This document shows positions 7,017 to 15,372 of a stretch of DNA of 64,000 bases, in pieces (the first letter of the stretch is position 1; the number at the start of each line of letters is the position of its first letter). Where the stretch lies: positions 930,001-994,000 of the forward strand of contig OZ220743.1 in NCBI GenBank assembly GCA_965116965.1. The letters run 5' to 3'. The translations under genes and the position numbers were made by a program. The notes beneath the pieces are model-generated. The model saw nothing but the letters and a program-made list of their open reading frames with translations, did not search any database and was not told where the DNA came from. This DNA comes from Aldehydirespirator sp965116965. GTDB taxonomy: Bacteria; Actinomycetota; Acidimicrobiia; Acidimicrobiales; Aldehydirespiratoraceae.

Positions 7017-7571
7017 GGCCTCCTCCGACGTCGACGCCGTGCCGCCGATGTCGCTCAGAGCAAGCAGGTACCCTTCGGCCCTCTCCGCGTAGGGGTTGCG
7101 GTTCACGATCGCCTGGAACTCGGGCGAGTGCTCGGCGACCACCAGATGGGCCAACTCGTGGATGATCACATGGTCGAGCACCCAGGGCGGTGCGTCGGCC
7201 AGTCGACTCGAGATGCGGATGTCGCCGCTGCTGGTCGAGCACGAGCCCCAGCGCAGACGCTGCCGCGACGACCACCTGATGGAGCGCGGCTCGGGAAGGC
7301 CGAAGCGGGCTGCGAGCTCGCGAGCTCGGGGCTCCAGCGGCAGGTGGCCGCACCGCCACTTCTCCTCGAAGCGGGCCAAGACCTTGCTCACCAGGGCCTG
7401 CTCCTCGTCCTTTGTCGTCCACCCCGGAACCCGCACTACCAGGACGCCGTCCGACATGCGGGCCGACACCGTCTTCTGCCGTTTGGCGCTGCGGATCACC
7501 CGCACGGGCGGGAGATTCTGGGGTGCGGGCGCTTCCTCGGCGCCGTCAAGAGGTGTCTCGGTGATGCTCAT
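7005..7571 (-). CDS. YgjP-like (M48/DUF45) metal-dependent peptidase
   Basis: 188 aa from ATG 7571, which overlaps the upstream stop as ATGA and has GGAG about 7 bases before it; an upstream in-frame ATG at 7604 exists. The zinc peptidase signature HELAH is present in 'VIIHELAHLVVAEHSPEF', preceded by the family's 'WGSCS..GDIRIS.RL' segment. YgjP homologues are thought to be intracellular zinc proteases. Coupling with the histidine-phosphatase gene upstream suggests co-expression. Confidence 0.82.
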   Translation of the reverse strand: MSITETPLDGAEEAPAPQNLPPVRVIRSAKRQKTVSARMSDGVLVVRVPGWTTKDEEQALVSKVLARFEEKWRCGHLPLEPRARELAARFGLPEPRSIRWSSRQRLRWGSCSTSSGDIRISSRLADAPPWVLDHVIIHELAHLVVAEHSPEFQAIVNRNPYAERAEGYLLALSDIGGTASTSEEALAS

Positions 7572-8170
7572 CGTCGCTCCGTTGTGGCTGCGGGCGTGAG
7601 GCACGCACCGTCGCCAGTGAGCGCGATTCGGCCTTGCAGGCGCACGTCACCCGACTGCACCACGATCCGGAGACCACCGAGGTTTCCGATGCGCTTGAAG
7701 GCGCATCCGAAATGCCTTTCAAGTGTATAGATGACACCGGCATGTGACACAACCAGCACCTCGTCCGACGGGACTCGGGCGGCGATGCGGTGCGAGGCGG
7801 CCAGCACACGCTCGATCAGGGACTCGTCGCTCTCCCAGCCGGGTGGATAATTCCCTGCGGCCAGATCGCCGGGGAAGTCGCGCTCGATCTCTTCGGTGGT
7901 GAGCCCCTGCCACAGGCCGACGCTGCGCTCGCGCCATCCCGGATCGGCAATGACCGGGCCGGCTCCGAGCGTCTCGGCGATGATCTCGGCGGTCCGGCGA
8001 GCCCGGTCGAGATCACTGGACACGATGCACTCGATGCCGTCCAGGCAGCCGGCTGCGGCCCTCGCCTGGGTTGCGCCGGCCGCGGACAGGGGCGGGTTGG
8101 CTTGACCCTGCCAGCGCCCGTCCAGGTTCCAGACAGACTCGGCGTGGCGAACGACGAGGAGGTTGACCAC
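7568..8170 (-). CDS. Histidine phosphatase family (phosphoglycerate mutase-like)
   Basis: 200 aa from GTG 8170. The N-terminal strand LLVVRHAESVWN holds the catalytic RH(G/A) motif with the phospho-accepting His. Further family features are DLDRARRTAEI, a WRERSVGLWQG...EEI segment, and the second catalytic His in VLVVSHAGVIYTLE. Size and motifs fit a cofactor-dependent phosphatase rather than glycolytic Gpm1. In mycobacteria a phosphoglycerate mutase gene lies next to mshA/ybjN; here a family member lies nearby but divergent from mshA. Confidence 0.85.
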   Translation of the reverse strand: MVNLLVVRHAESVWNLDGRWQGQANPPLSAAGATQARAAAGCLDGIECIVSSDLDRARRTAEIIAETLGAGPVIADPGWRERSVGLWQGLTTEEIERDFPGDLAAGNYPPGWESDESLIERVLAASHRIAARVPSDEVLVVSHAGVIYTLERHFGCAFKRIGNLGGLRIVVQSGDVRLQGRIALTGDGACLTPAATTERR

Positions 8171-8239
8171 AGCTAGCGACCGTAATCCGGCGGCGACCGG
8201 TGGCCGCGGATGCCCCACAGCTGTGGCTACCATGGCGCT

Positions 8240-8476
8240 GTGGCGCGTCTGCGGCTGTTCGCATCGGCTCGGGAGGCGGCCGGGACCGGCCGCGACGACG
8301 TGCCCGGCGCCACCGTGAGAGAGGTCTTGGAGCAGGCCTGCGGCCGGTATGGCCATGACTTTGCCGGACTGCTCGAGACCTGTCAGGTGTGGTGCAACGG
8401 CGAGCCGGCCGCACCGAACGCGCCGGTGGGAGACGACGACGAGATCGCAGTGCTGCCGCCCATATCGGGCGGCTGA
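8240..8476 (+). CDS. MoaD/ThiS-family sulfur carrier-like protein
   Basis: 78 aa from GTG 8240. It is a beta-grasp ubiquitin-like protein ending in the diagnostic Gly-Gly (PPISGG), which is adenylated and thiocarboxylated in sulfur-carrier members. It has an ARLRLFASAREAAGT first strand as in MoaD, TVREVLEQACGRYG and DDDEIAVLPP. Molybdopterin synthase small subunit is the closest fit by the first strand; ThiS or CysO-type roles cannot be excluded, as no partner enzyme is adjacent. Confidence 0.8.
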   Translation: MARLRLFASAREAAGTGRDDVPGATVREVLEQACGRYGHDFAGLLETCQVWCNGEPAAPNAPVGDDDEIAVLPPISGG

Positions 8477-8530
8477 CTGCCCCGCTTCCAAAGGTGTCCG
8501 GCCCGGTGTGGCCGGTATCCTCCACCCTTC

Positions 8531-9745
8531 GTGAGTCGCGTCGCCACCCTGTCGCTTCACACCTCGCCGCTGGTGCTGCCGGGCCTCGGCGACGCGGGCG
8601 GGATGAACGTCTACGTGCGCGAGCTCTCCTCCGCACTGGCCCAGACGGGCGTCGACGCCACCGTGTTCGTCAGGCGTCACAGCGACGCACCGACCGTCGT
8701 GGACGTGGAGCCCGGATTCAAGGTCGTCCATGTGACTGCGGGGGCGGCCGACCTGGCCAAGGAGTCGCTGCCGGCCGTGGTGGAGGACTTCACCGACGGT
8801 GTGAGAGCCTGGATTCGCCAGAACCCGGTCGACGTGCTGCACGCCAACTACTGGCTGTCGGGGGTGGCCGGCCACCGCCTGAAGCACGAACTGGACCTGC
8901 CTCTGGTGTCGACGTTCCACACCCTCGCCCGCGTCAAGGCCGAGACCGGCGACCCCGAACCGCAGCGCCGGATAGACGCCGAGGCAGAAGTGATCGCCTG
9001 CTCCGACGTGATCACCGCCAACTCCGTGACCGAGGTTCAGCAGCTCGCCAACCTGTACGGGGCCGATGCGAAGCGCATCGATGTGGTGGCGCCGGGCATC
9101 GACGGCGCCCTGTTCTCGGTGGGGTCTCGGCAAGGAGCCCGGGCCGCACTGGGGCTCGAGGGCGGGCCGGTGCTGCTGTTCGTCGGCCGTATACAGGCTT
9201 TGAAGGGCCTGGACGTGGCCGTCGAGACCCTGTCAGGCCTCGGGCGCCGCTACGCCGGCGCCCAGCTCCTGGTGGTGGGCGGCGGCTCGGGTCCGGAAGG
9301 GGAGCGTGAGCTCCGTCGTTTCGACGAAGCGGTCCGTCGCCGTCGTCTCCAGAGTCGTGTCAGGCTCGTGCCGCCGCAGCCTCACCACCTGCTGGCGACC
9401 TATTACCGGTCCGCAGACGTGTGCCTGGTTCCCAGCCGATCGGAGTCCTTCGGCCTCGTCGCTCTGGAGGCGGCGGCCTGCGGGGTGCCTGTGGTCGCGG
9501 CCGACGTCGGGGGGCTTCGAACGTTGGTGGACCACGGCCGCAGCGGCTTCCGCATACCCGGAAGGAACCCGGCCCGATACACGGAGGCGGTGCTCTCCAT
9601 ACTTGACGATCCCGTGCTGGCCGCGTCCATGGCCCGCCGGGGCGCCGAGATGGCGGGCCGCTACTCCTGGACGGCCACGGCGGCCCGCCTGCGCAGGATC
9701 TTCGCGGACCTCTCGTCGCGAGTTCCGGTCGACTGCACAGCCTGA
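8531..9745 (+). CDS. mshA: D-inositol-3-phosphate glycosyltransferase (mycothiol biosynthesis)
   Basis: 404 aa from GTG 8531, a GT4-family retaining glycosyltransferase. The N-terminal HTSPLVLPGLGDAGGMNVYV matches the hallmark of MshA, which joins UDP-GlcNAc to 1-L-myo-inositol-1-phosphate as the first step of mycothiol synthesis. Other motifs are a VLHANYWLSG segment, VLLFVGRIQALKG, and the C-terminal nucleotide-sugar site SRSESFGLVALEAAACG.PVVAADVGGL. It is followed by a YbjN-like gene as in Mycobacterium (Rv0486-Rv0487). Mycothiol is restricted to Actinobacteria, which supports the taxon. Confidence 0.9.
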   Translation: MSRVATLSLHTSPLVLPGLGDAGGMNVYVRELSSALAQTGVDATVFVRRHSDAPTVVDVEPGFKVVHVTAGAADLAKESLPAVVEDFTDGVRAWIRQNPVDVLHANYWLSGVAGHRLKHELDLPLVSTFHTLARVKAETGDPEPQRRIDAEAEVIACSDVITANSVTEVQQLANLYGADAKRIDVVAPGIDGALFSVGSRQGARAALGLEGGPVLLFVGRIQALKGLDVAVETLSGLGRRYAGAQLLVVGGGSGPEGERELRRFDEAVRRRRLQSRVRLVPPQPHHLLATYYRSADVCLVPSRSESFGLVALEAAACGVPVVAADVGGLRTLVDHGRSGFRIPGRNPARYTEAVLSILDDPVLAASMARRGAEMAGRYSWTATAARLRRIFADLSSRVPVDCTA

Positions 9746-9757
9746 GAGGCCCAGCGG

Positions 9758-10246
9758 ATGGGAGACGATTCCGATCCAATGACTCAGGCGCCGCCTGCGT
9801 CGGATGCCGATCTCGACGCCCTCGAGCTACAGATGGACTCGTGGCTGGCGGCCGCGGCCGAGGCAAATCGCGCCATCGATGCCATCGAACGGGGCCCCCA
9901 GGGCGAGCGGCGATGGTACGTGCGCGTCCACGGCGAGGAGAAGGACGTGTGGACGATCTGGTTCACGCTCGGTCAACGCACGTTGCGCTACGAGACCTAC
10001 CTGGTCCCGGCGCCGGAGGAGAACGAGGCCCGCTTCTACGAGCACCTGCTGCGCCGGAACCGGCGGCTGACCGGCCTGAAGCTCGAGATCGGACCCGAGG
10101 ACGCCGTGTTCCTGGCGGGATCCACTCCGGTATCCCAGGTGACTGCCGGGGTGCTGGACGGGATTCTCGGTTCCATGTACGCAGCCACCGAGCTGATCTT
10201 CCGGCCGGCCATGCGCATCGGCTACGCCTCGAAGTTCCGTGGTTGA
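9758..10246 (+). CDS. YbjN domain-containing protein
   Basis: 162 aa. The fold is the YbjN/T3SS-chaperone-like domain known in actinobacteria next to mshA: WYVRVHGEEKDVWTIWFTLGQRTLRYETYLVPAP, then FYEHLLRRNRRL, and the final ATELIFRPAMRIGYASKF helix. Its role is unknown; the family is proposed to act as a regulator or chaperone. It begins 12 bp after mshA and is probably co-transcribed. An internal ATG at 9779 is an alternative start. Confidence 0.75.
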   Translation: MGDDSDPMTQAPPASDADLDALELQMDSWLAAAAEANRAIDAIERGPQGERRWYVRVHGEEKDVWTIWFTLGQRTLRYETYLVPAPEENEARFYEHLLRRNRRLTGLKLEIGPEDAVFLAGSTPVSQVTAGVLDGILGSMYAATELIFRPAMRIGYASKFRG

Positions 10247-10537
10247 TGCCGCCCCTGAGAAGCGGTCCCCGGCTTCCGTCCAGACGTCTTCTTGCGATAT
10301 CGTTGATTTTCGAATACTGTAGAGGCTGTTCCGGCGGTGAGAGGGTCGCCGTTCGGGGAAGTTGGGGATGGCCCTCTCTCCGTCGGCACACAGGCCGAGC
10401 GGGCGCCCGCGCCGGCTCCATCGCTCCCGATGTTCGGATCGAGGCCCGTGCGCTGATAGACCTACGCCGGTCCGGCGAGGGTCCGCCCTGCTCGGACTAC
10501 ACTGCCAGCCGTCAGTAGTCGTCGCCGAGGAGTACCG

Positions 10538-10993
10538 GTGGTCGCCTTCGCCCTGTCAATCGTGGTCACGGTCGCACTCGTCGGCGCCATCCTCGCCTAC
10601 GCGAAGCGCCGGCCCGTGGGGACCCCGGTCACTTGGGGCGAGGCCATGTTCGGATCGATGATCGTCTTCTTCGCGATGTTCTGGGTGTACGGGGTCGTGC
10701 CCCACCAGTGGCTCACCTGGGCTGACAACGAGCTCAACTGGCGAACGGACAAGCTCTTCGTCGGCCCGGGAGGGATCCTGCGGGCCCAGGCCCAGGGCGG
10801 CAGCTTCCCGTTCACGATCACCTACGTGGTGATCCGCGACGTCCTCGCCAGCGGGATCTACGTCGTCGCCGTCGGCGCGCAGGTGTGGCTGTGGATGGTG
10901 TGGCAGAACCGGGGCAAGAAGGCCGAGGCCGCCGAGGTCGTCGAGATCTCCAGCTTCGGGCGCCCCCTGGTCCGGGAGGGATCCGAGGCGTGA
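10538..10993 (+). CDS. Integral membrane protein heading the bc-complex operon
   Basis: 151 aa from GTG 10538, with GAGGAG at 10527-10532. An N-terminal helix (FALSIVVTVALVGAILAYA), a second around FGSMIVFFAMFWVYGVV and a third around DVLASGIYVVAVGAQVWLWMVW are visible, followed by a basic cytosolic tail. No heme or FeS motif is present. It overlaps the ferredoxin gene by GTGA, so it is probably a subunit or assembly factor of the same complex. The 290 bp upstream hold no gene; a TACACT near 10496 could be a -10, but no clear -35 is seen. Confidence 0.65.
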   Translation: MVAFALSIVVTVALVGAILAYAKRRPVGTPVTWGEAMFGSMIVFFAMFWVYGVVPHQWLTWADNELNWRTDKLFVGPGGILRAQAQGGSFPFTITYVVIRDVLASGIYVVAVGAQVWLWMVWQNRGKKAEAAEVVEISSFGRPLVREGSEA

Positions 10994-11406
10994 CCACCAC
11001 CGACGCCAACCCGCCCATGCCGGAGTTCCGGGACGACTACCTGCTCCAGGAGGTGGACGCGGCCTGGCTCGCACAGGCCGTCAAGCCCAAGCAGTTCATC
11101 CACATCGACCAGTCGGAGTGCATCATGTGCGAGGGCTGCGTGGACATCTGCCCGTGGAAGTGCATCTTCATGGTCACGCCCGACGCCGTCGACGAGGCCG
11201 TCGGCACCGAGCTGCCGGGGATAGACCCCGCCGACAAGGTGATCTTCACGATCGACGATGACGTATGCACGCGCTGCGCGCTGTGCGTGGATCGCTGCCC
11301 GACCGGCGTCATCATCCTCGGAAAGATGGGCGATCCTCCCCCCGGGGGCGACCCTCACCAGAGAACCAACTCCCACGGCTACGGCTACGGGATGCGACTC
11401 GCATAA
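10990..11406 (+). CDS. 2x[4Fe-4S] ferredoxin associated with the bc complex
   Basis: 138 aa. Two [4Fe-4S] motifs are complete: CIMCEGCVDICP at about 43-54 and CTRCALCVDRCP at about 94-105. They are separated by ~40 residues including an ITPDAV.E insertion, and the tail is Gly/Pro-rich (SHGYGYGMR). A ferredoxin between a membrane protein and cytochrome b is unusual for actinobacterial qcr operons, which encode only QcrC, QcrA and QcrB. It may feed electrons to, or take them from, the quinol-oxidising complex. Start GTG is coupled to the previous stop. Confidence 0.88.
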   Translation: MTTTDANPPMPEFRDDYLLQEVDAAWLAQAVKPKQFIHIDQSECIMCEGCVDICPWKCIFMVTPDAVDEAVGTELPGIDPADKVIFTIDDDVCTRCALCVDRCPTGVIILGKMGDPPPGGDPHQRTNSHGYGYGMRLA

Positions 11407-11445
11407 GAAAATCTCGACCCCCCAGACTCGATCCGCAGGAGACCC

Positions 11446-12240
11446 ATGGCCATCGACACAGACGAGCGCAAGACGCCTCTGCCGGAGCGGCTGGCCGCCC
11501 AGATGACGAAGCTGGGCGACCAGGTCCAGGGCTCGCAGGCCTGGACCTCGATCTTCCGGCCCGGGTCGATCTTCCGCAAGGGCTACACCGACAGCCCCCG
11601 GAACCGGTCCTACGTGATCATGAACAGCGTGCTGTACCACCTTCACCCCGTGAAGGTGAAGCGTCACGCCGTGAAGGTGAGCTACACCCTGTGCCTGGGC
11701 GGTCTGAGCTTCTTCCTGTTCATTCTCGAGACCGTCACCGGCATCTTCCTGATGTTCTTCTACCGTCCCACCGCGGCCCAGGCCTGGGACGACATCTACA
11801 TCCTGCAGACCTCGGTGACCTTCGGGCTGCTGGTCCGCAACATGCACCGGTGGGGCGCCCACCTCATGGTGATCACCGTGTTCCTTCACATGGCCCGGGT
11901 GTTCTACCACGGGGCCTACAAGCCGCCCCGGGAGTTCAACTGGGTGATCGGCGTGATCCTGCTGAAGCTGACGCTGCTGCTGTCGTTCACCGGGTACCTG
12001 CTGCCGTGGGACCAGCTGGCCCTGTGGGCGGTGACGGTGGGCACCAACATGATGGGATACACCCCCGTGTTCGGCGACCAGGTGCGGTTCGTGCTGCTCG
12101 GCGGGGTGGAGATCGGAACGGACACGCTGCTGCGGTGGTACGTGCTGCACGTGCTGATGCTGCCGTTCGTGCTCGTCATCTTCCTGGCCATCCACTTCTG
12201 GCGGGTCCGCAAGGACGGCGGCATCTCGGGTCCGCTGTAG
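11446..12240 (+). CDS. Cytochrome b, N-terminal half (cytochrome b6-like)
   Basis: 264 aa, with an AGGAGA ribosome-binding site. It carries the four-helix heme-binding half of cytochrome b. The bis-His ligands are seen in RNMHRWGAHLMVI (with the family's 'R..H..GA') and in the last helix, YVLHVLMLPFVLVIFLAIHF. A GYLLPWDQLALWA Qo segment and KLTLLLSFTG are present. It ends before helix 5, so the quinol-site partner half is encoded separately in the next gene, as in b6f and some bacterial bc complexes. It oxidises quinol in the membrane together with the Rieske and cytochrome c proteins downstream. Confidence 0.9.
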   Translation: MAIDTDERKTPLPERLAAQMTKLGDQVQGSQAWTSIFRPGSIFRKGYTDSPRNRSYVIMNSVLYHLHPVKVKRHAVKVSYTLCLGGLSFFLFILETVTGIFLMFFYRPTAAQAWDDIYILQTSVTFGLLVRNMHRWGAHLMVITVFLHMARVFYHGAYKPPREFNWVIGVILLKLTLLLSFTGYLLPWDQLALWAVTVGTNMMGYTPVFGDQVRFVLLGGVEIGTDTLLRWYVLHVLMLPFVLVIFLAIHFWRVRKDGGISGPL

Positions 12241-12355
12241 AGGCCGAGCGGATATGGAGCGATTCATGAACGTACGCAACGCACCGAGCGAGGCCGTGGC
12301 CCGAGCGGCCCGTGAGCGCAGCGAACAAGAGCGGACAGGCGCGGGGTTCAGGTAG
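12238..12355 (+). repeat. R46 repeat, copy 3 (inverted), with a 29-codon ORF
   Basis: Starts exactly at the stop codon of the cytochrome b gene (TAG-AGGCCGAGCGG) and ends at GAACAAGAGCGG (12334). Inside it an ATG at 12266 opens a 29-codon ORF through the repeat (...EAVARAARERSEQER...) to TAG at 12355. The next gene starts 6 bases later. It separates the two halves of cytochrome b. Confidence 0.8.
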
Positions 12356-12361
12356 GCGACG

Positions 12362-13159
12362 ATGGTGGAGATCCCCGAGCATCTGCGCAAGCGGGCCGAG
12401 GAGGCCCGGGCCAAGGCTGAGGCGGCCAAGGCGGCCGCGGCCGGCGGACCCGCAGCGGCAGGCTCAGGCGACGGCGCTACCGAGGCCCAGCAGCCGGCGG
12501 CCGGCAAGATCCCGCCCCACCTGCTGGAGCGGTCCAAGGCGGCGAGGGCTCAAGCGGCCGGCGGAGCACCGGAGGCGGAGGCTCCGGTCGCGGCAGCCGG
12601 CGGCGGGGGAGTGGCTGTAGCCGCCCCGCCGACCGCGCCGGAGATGCCGGCCACCGGTCCCGGAGGGCACACCCAACGCCTGCTGACCGTGGTCAAGTCG
12701 GGCTCGATCCAGGACGTGAAGTCCAAGCCGCAGGACAAGGTGCACGTGTGGCCGCACCTGCTGGTGGTGGAGTTCGTGGCTTCGCTGTTCATCACCGCGT
12801 TCACGCTGATCTTCTCGATCTTCGTGAACGCCCCGCTGCTGGAGCTGGCCAACTACAACCAGACGCCCAACCCTTCCAAGGCCCCCTGGTACTTCCTGGG
12901 CCTGCAGGAGCTGCTGACGATGTTCCATCCGATGGTGGCGGGCGTCACCATCCCCGGCATCGGGCTGCTGGCGCTGATGCTGGCGCCCTACATCGACAAG
13001 AACCCGTCCAAGAAGCCCGAGGACCGCAAGTTCGCCATCAGCCTCATGACCATCCACCTCATGTTCTGGGCCGTGCTGGTGATCATCGGCTCCTTCTTCA
13101 GGGGCCCGGGCTTCAACTTCGTCTTCCCTTGGGAAGCGGGACTGTTCTTCGAGCTGTGA
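12362..13159 (+). CDS. Cytochrome b, C-terminal half (subunit IV-like) with Ala-rich extension
   Basis: 265 aa. The first ~120 residues are a low-complexity Ala/Glu/Pro-rich, probably cytosolic, extension containing two similar segments (IPEHLRKRAEEARAK and IPPHLLERSKAARAQ), which look like an internal duplication. The membrane part has three helices and NPSKAPWYFLGLQELL, the Qo-site 'xxWY' loop. The usual Glu of PEWY is replaced by Pro (APWY), as in some split bacterial cytochromes. It pairs with the upstream b6-like protein. Confidence 0.88.
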   Translation: MVEIPEHLRKRAEEARAKAEAAKAAAAGGPAAAGSGDGATEAQQPAAGKIPPHLLERSKAARAQAAGGAPEAEAPVAAAGGGGVAVAAPPTAPEMPATGPGGHTQRLLTVVKSGSIQDVKSKPQDKVHVWPHLLVVEFVASLFITAFTLIFSIFVNAPLLELANYNQTPNPSKAPWYFLGLQELLTMFHPMVAGVTIPGIGLLALMLAPYIDKNPSKKPEDRKFAISLMTIHLMFWAVLVIIGSFFRGPGFNFVFPWEAGLFFEL

Positions 13160-13205
13160 TCGTGGCGCCTGCCCCCCTCGACCGGCCCCTGCGAGGAGGC
13201 AACCG

Positions 13206-14081
13206 ATGATCTATGTGGCTGTGGCTGCGCTGGCTGTGCTGGCCATCGTGGCGGTGCTCGCCGCGGTCCGCCGGCGCCAGTCGGACGCCGCCATCGGCAT
13301 GCTGTCGCGCGAGACCCGCAGCCGGGACCGGTCATCGGTGGTCCTGCGGGCCGAGGCGCCGCCCACCGGCCGCGAGGTGGAGAAGGCCGCGGCCGCGGCT
13401 CGGGCCGGCGGCGCGCTGGCGCCGGCGGAAGGCGCCGGACCGCCCGCGCCCTATGTGCCGCCCGATCCCGAGACGATCGGTGTGAGCCGCCGCCAGTTCT
13501 TCAACCGGACGATCGTGATGCTGATGAGCCTGAGCCTGTCGGGGTTCGGCGTGGCCTGCATCGCCTTCCTGTGGCCTCAGGGCGCCAGCGGGTTCGGTTC
13601 CAAGATCAAGGTGGGCCTGGTGAGCGATCTGCTGGCCGAGATCCGCGACAACTCGGGGTTCCTGTACAAGCCCGAGGGCCGGATGTGGCTCACCGAGTAC
13701 CCCAACGGCGCGGTGGAGAAGGCGGTCGCCACCTATTCGGCGCCCGAACTGGCCGGGATGACCGCGGGCCACGACTTGGGGCTCGACGGCGGCATCGTGG
13801 CGCTGTACCAGAAGTGCCCCCACCTCGGCTGCCGGGTGCCCGAATGCGTGACCTCGCAGTGGTTCGAGTGCCCGTGCCACGGCTCGAAATACAACCAGGT
13901 GGGCGAGAAGCGGGGCGGGCCGGCCCCCCGGGGCATGGACCGCTTCGCGGTTGAGGTCGGTGCGGACGGCTCGCTCACCGTCGACACCGGCACCATCATC
14001 CAGGGACCGCCCATCGGCACCAACACCACCGGCCAGGAAGCCGAGGGGCCGGCCTGTATCGGCCAGGCGACCGGCCACTAG
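13206..14081 (+). CDS. Rieske [2Fe-2S] protein of the bc-type complex
   Basis: 291 aa, with GAGGAGG just upstream of ATG 13206. An N-terminal helix (1-20), a second helix (QFFNRTIVMLMSLSLSGFGV region) and a C-terminal Rieske domain. The cluster ligands are in CPHLGC and CPCHGS, in the order C-x-H...C-x-x-H, with an insertion (RVPECVTSQWFE) between. The lead region contains an Ala/Pro-rich linker. It transfers electrons from quinol at the Qo site to cytochrome c. Confidence 0.92.
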   Translation: MIYVAVAALAVLAIVAVLAAVRRRQSDAAIGMLSRETRSRDRSSVVLRAEAPPTGREVEKAAAAARAGGALAPAEGAGPPAPYVPPDPETIGVSRRQFFNRTIVMLMSLSLSGFGVACIAFLWPQGASGFGSKIKVGLVSDLLAEIRDNSGFLYKPEGRMWLTEYPNGAVEKAVATYSAPELAGMTAGHDLGLDGGIVALYQKCPHLGCRVPECVTSQWFECPCHGSKYNQVGEKRGGPAPRGMDRFAVEVGADGSLTVDTGTIIQGPPIGTNTTGQEAEGPACIGQATGH

Positions 14082-14115
14082 TGCCCGGTCCGAACCGTAG
14101 GAATTCTCGCCGCGA

Positions 14116-15372
14116 ATGCTCTTAGCCGCCTCCACGCAGAGAACCATCGGGTTCGTCATACTGGCCGTCGTCTTCGTCGGGTACGTCGTGTACCTGATCC
14201 TCAATGCGCGCGCCTCCCGCGACGAGGTCGGCAGCGAGATCGAGCTGGCTGCCAACCGCAGGCCCTACCTGGAGGACGAGGAGCTGGAGGGCGCCAAGCT
14301 CGACAAGTCGCTTCTGGCCGGACTGGCCATGCTGGCCATCATCGGGGTGGGGCTGCCCCTCTACTGGCTGGGCGAGCCCGGGCGCCACGAGGGTCTGATC
14401 AAGGACACCGACCGCATCTTCGCCGACCGCGGCGGCGAGCTCTACACCGAGGGCTCCGACTGCCAGCAGTGCCACGGCGCCGAGGGAACGGGCGGCTCCG
14501 CGCCGGTCACCCTCACCGACGCGGAGGGCAACTTCGTGGCCACGGTGGCCTGGGCGGCTCCGGCGCTCAACACCGTGCTGTCCCGCCACAGCGAGGACGA
14601 GGTGCGCCACGTGCTCAACTACGGCCGCAACAACGTGATGCCCGCTTGGGGCGCACCCGGCGGCGGTCCCCTCACCGAACAGCAGATCGAGTACCTGATC
14701 CACTACATGCGGCGCATACAGATCCCCGAGTCGGAGCTGCGCGACATCGTCGACACCGGCGTGCGCGAGGGCGTCGCCGAGCATCTCGGCACCAGCGACG
14801 CCGCTGTCGTGGACGAGTGGCTGGGGGCGGTCGACGCCGCGGTGGAGGAAGCCCGGGCCATGGCGCTGGCCGCCGACGCGTCGCTGGAGGGCAACCCCGA
14901 GGGCATCCGCCGCGCTGGTCTGGAGTTGCTGGCGGTGGGCGAGGCGCCCGGCAGCGAGCTCTACCAGACCTACGGTGAGATCCTGTTCAACAACCCGGCC
15001 GCAGGCGGCACCTACAGCTGTGCCCGATGCCACACCTACGGCTGGTCGTTCGACGCCACCACCGACGGCGACGACAGCATCGACGGCCACGCCGGGCCGA
15101 TCCTCGACTCGTACACCGTCGGCGGCGGCTTCTTCGGCCCCAACCTGACCGGCGGCAGCACCCTGGACCAGTTCGAGACGGCCGGGTTGCACGCCGACTT
15201 CATCTCGGCCGGCCAGAGCATCGGCCAGACCTACGGCCGGGGCGGCTCGGGCGGCAACGGGCAGATGCCGGGCTTCGGTCCCCGCACCGACGACGACCTC
15301 GAGGTGACCTACCCGGCCACGCTCACCCAGGACCAGATCGACGCCATCGTCGCCTTCGAGAGGAACCTGTGA
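14116..15372 (+). CDS. Membrane-anchored diheme cytochrome c
   Basis: 418 aa. It has two transmembrane helices (about 10-28 and 69-86), then two cytochrome c domains with CQQCH (near 120) and CARCH (near 304) heme-attachment motifs. Axial Met candidates are in NNVMPAWG and GQMPGF. It is the likely QcrC-equivalent electron acceptor of the Rieske protein, passing electrons to a terminal oxidase. Its stop overlaps the next start as TGATG. Confidence 0.9.
   Translation: MLLAASTQRTIGFVILAVVFVGYVVYLILNARASRDEVGSEIELAANRRPYLEDEELEGAKLDKSLLAGLAMLAIIGVGLPLYWLGEPGRHEGLIKDTDRIFADRGGELYTEGSDCQQCHGAEGTGGSAPVTLTDAEGNFVATVAWAAPALNTVLSRHSEDEVRHVLNYGRNNVMPAWGAPGGGPLTEQQIEYLIHYMRRIQIPESELRDIVDTGVREGVAEHLGTSDAAVVDEWLGAVDAAVEEARAMALAADASLEGNPEGIRRAGLELLAVGEAPGSELYQTYGEILFNNPAAGGTYSCARCHTYGWSFDATTDGDDSIDGHAGPILDSYTVGGGFFGPNLTGGSTLDQFETAGLHADFISAGQSIGQTYGRGGSGGNGQMPGFGPRTDDDLEVTYPATLTQDQIDAIVAFERNL

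Noticed and set aside
12266..12355. A 29-codon gene between the cytochrome b halves
   Set aside because: It is composed almost entirely of the R46 repeat and is not coupled to either neighbour, so it is listed under the repeat only.
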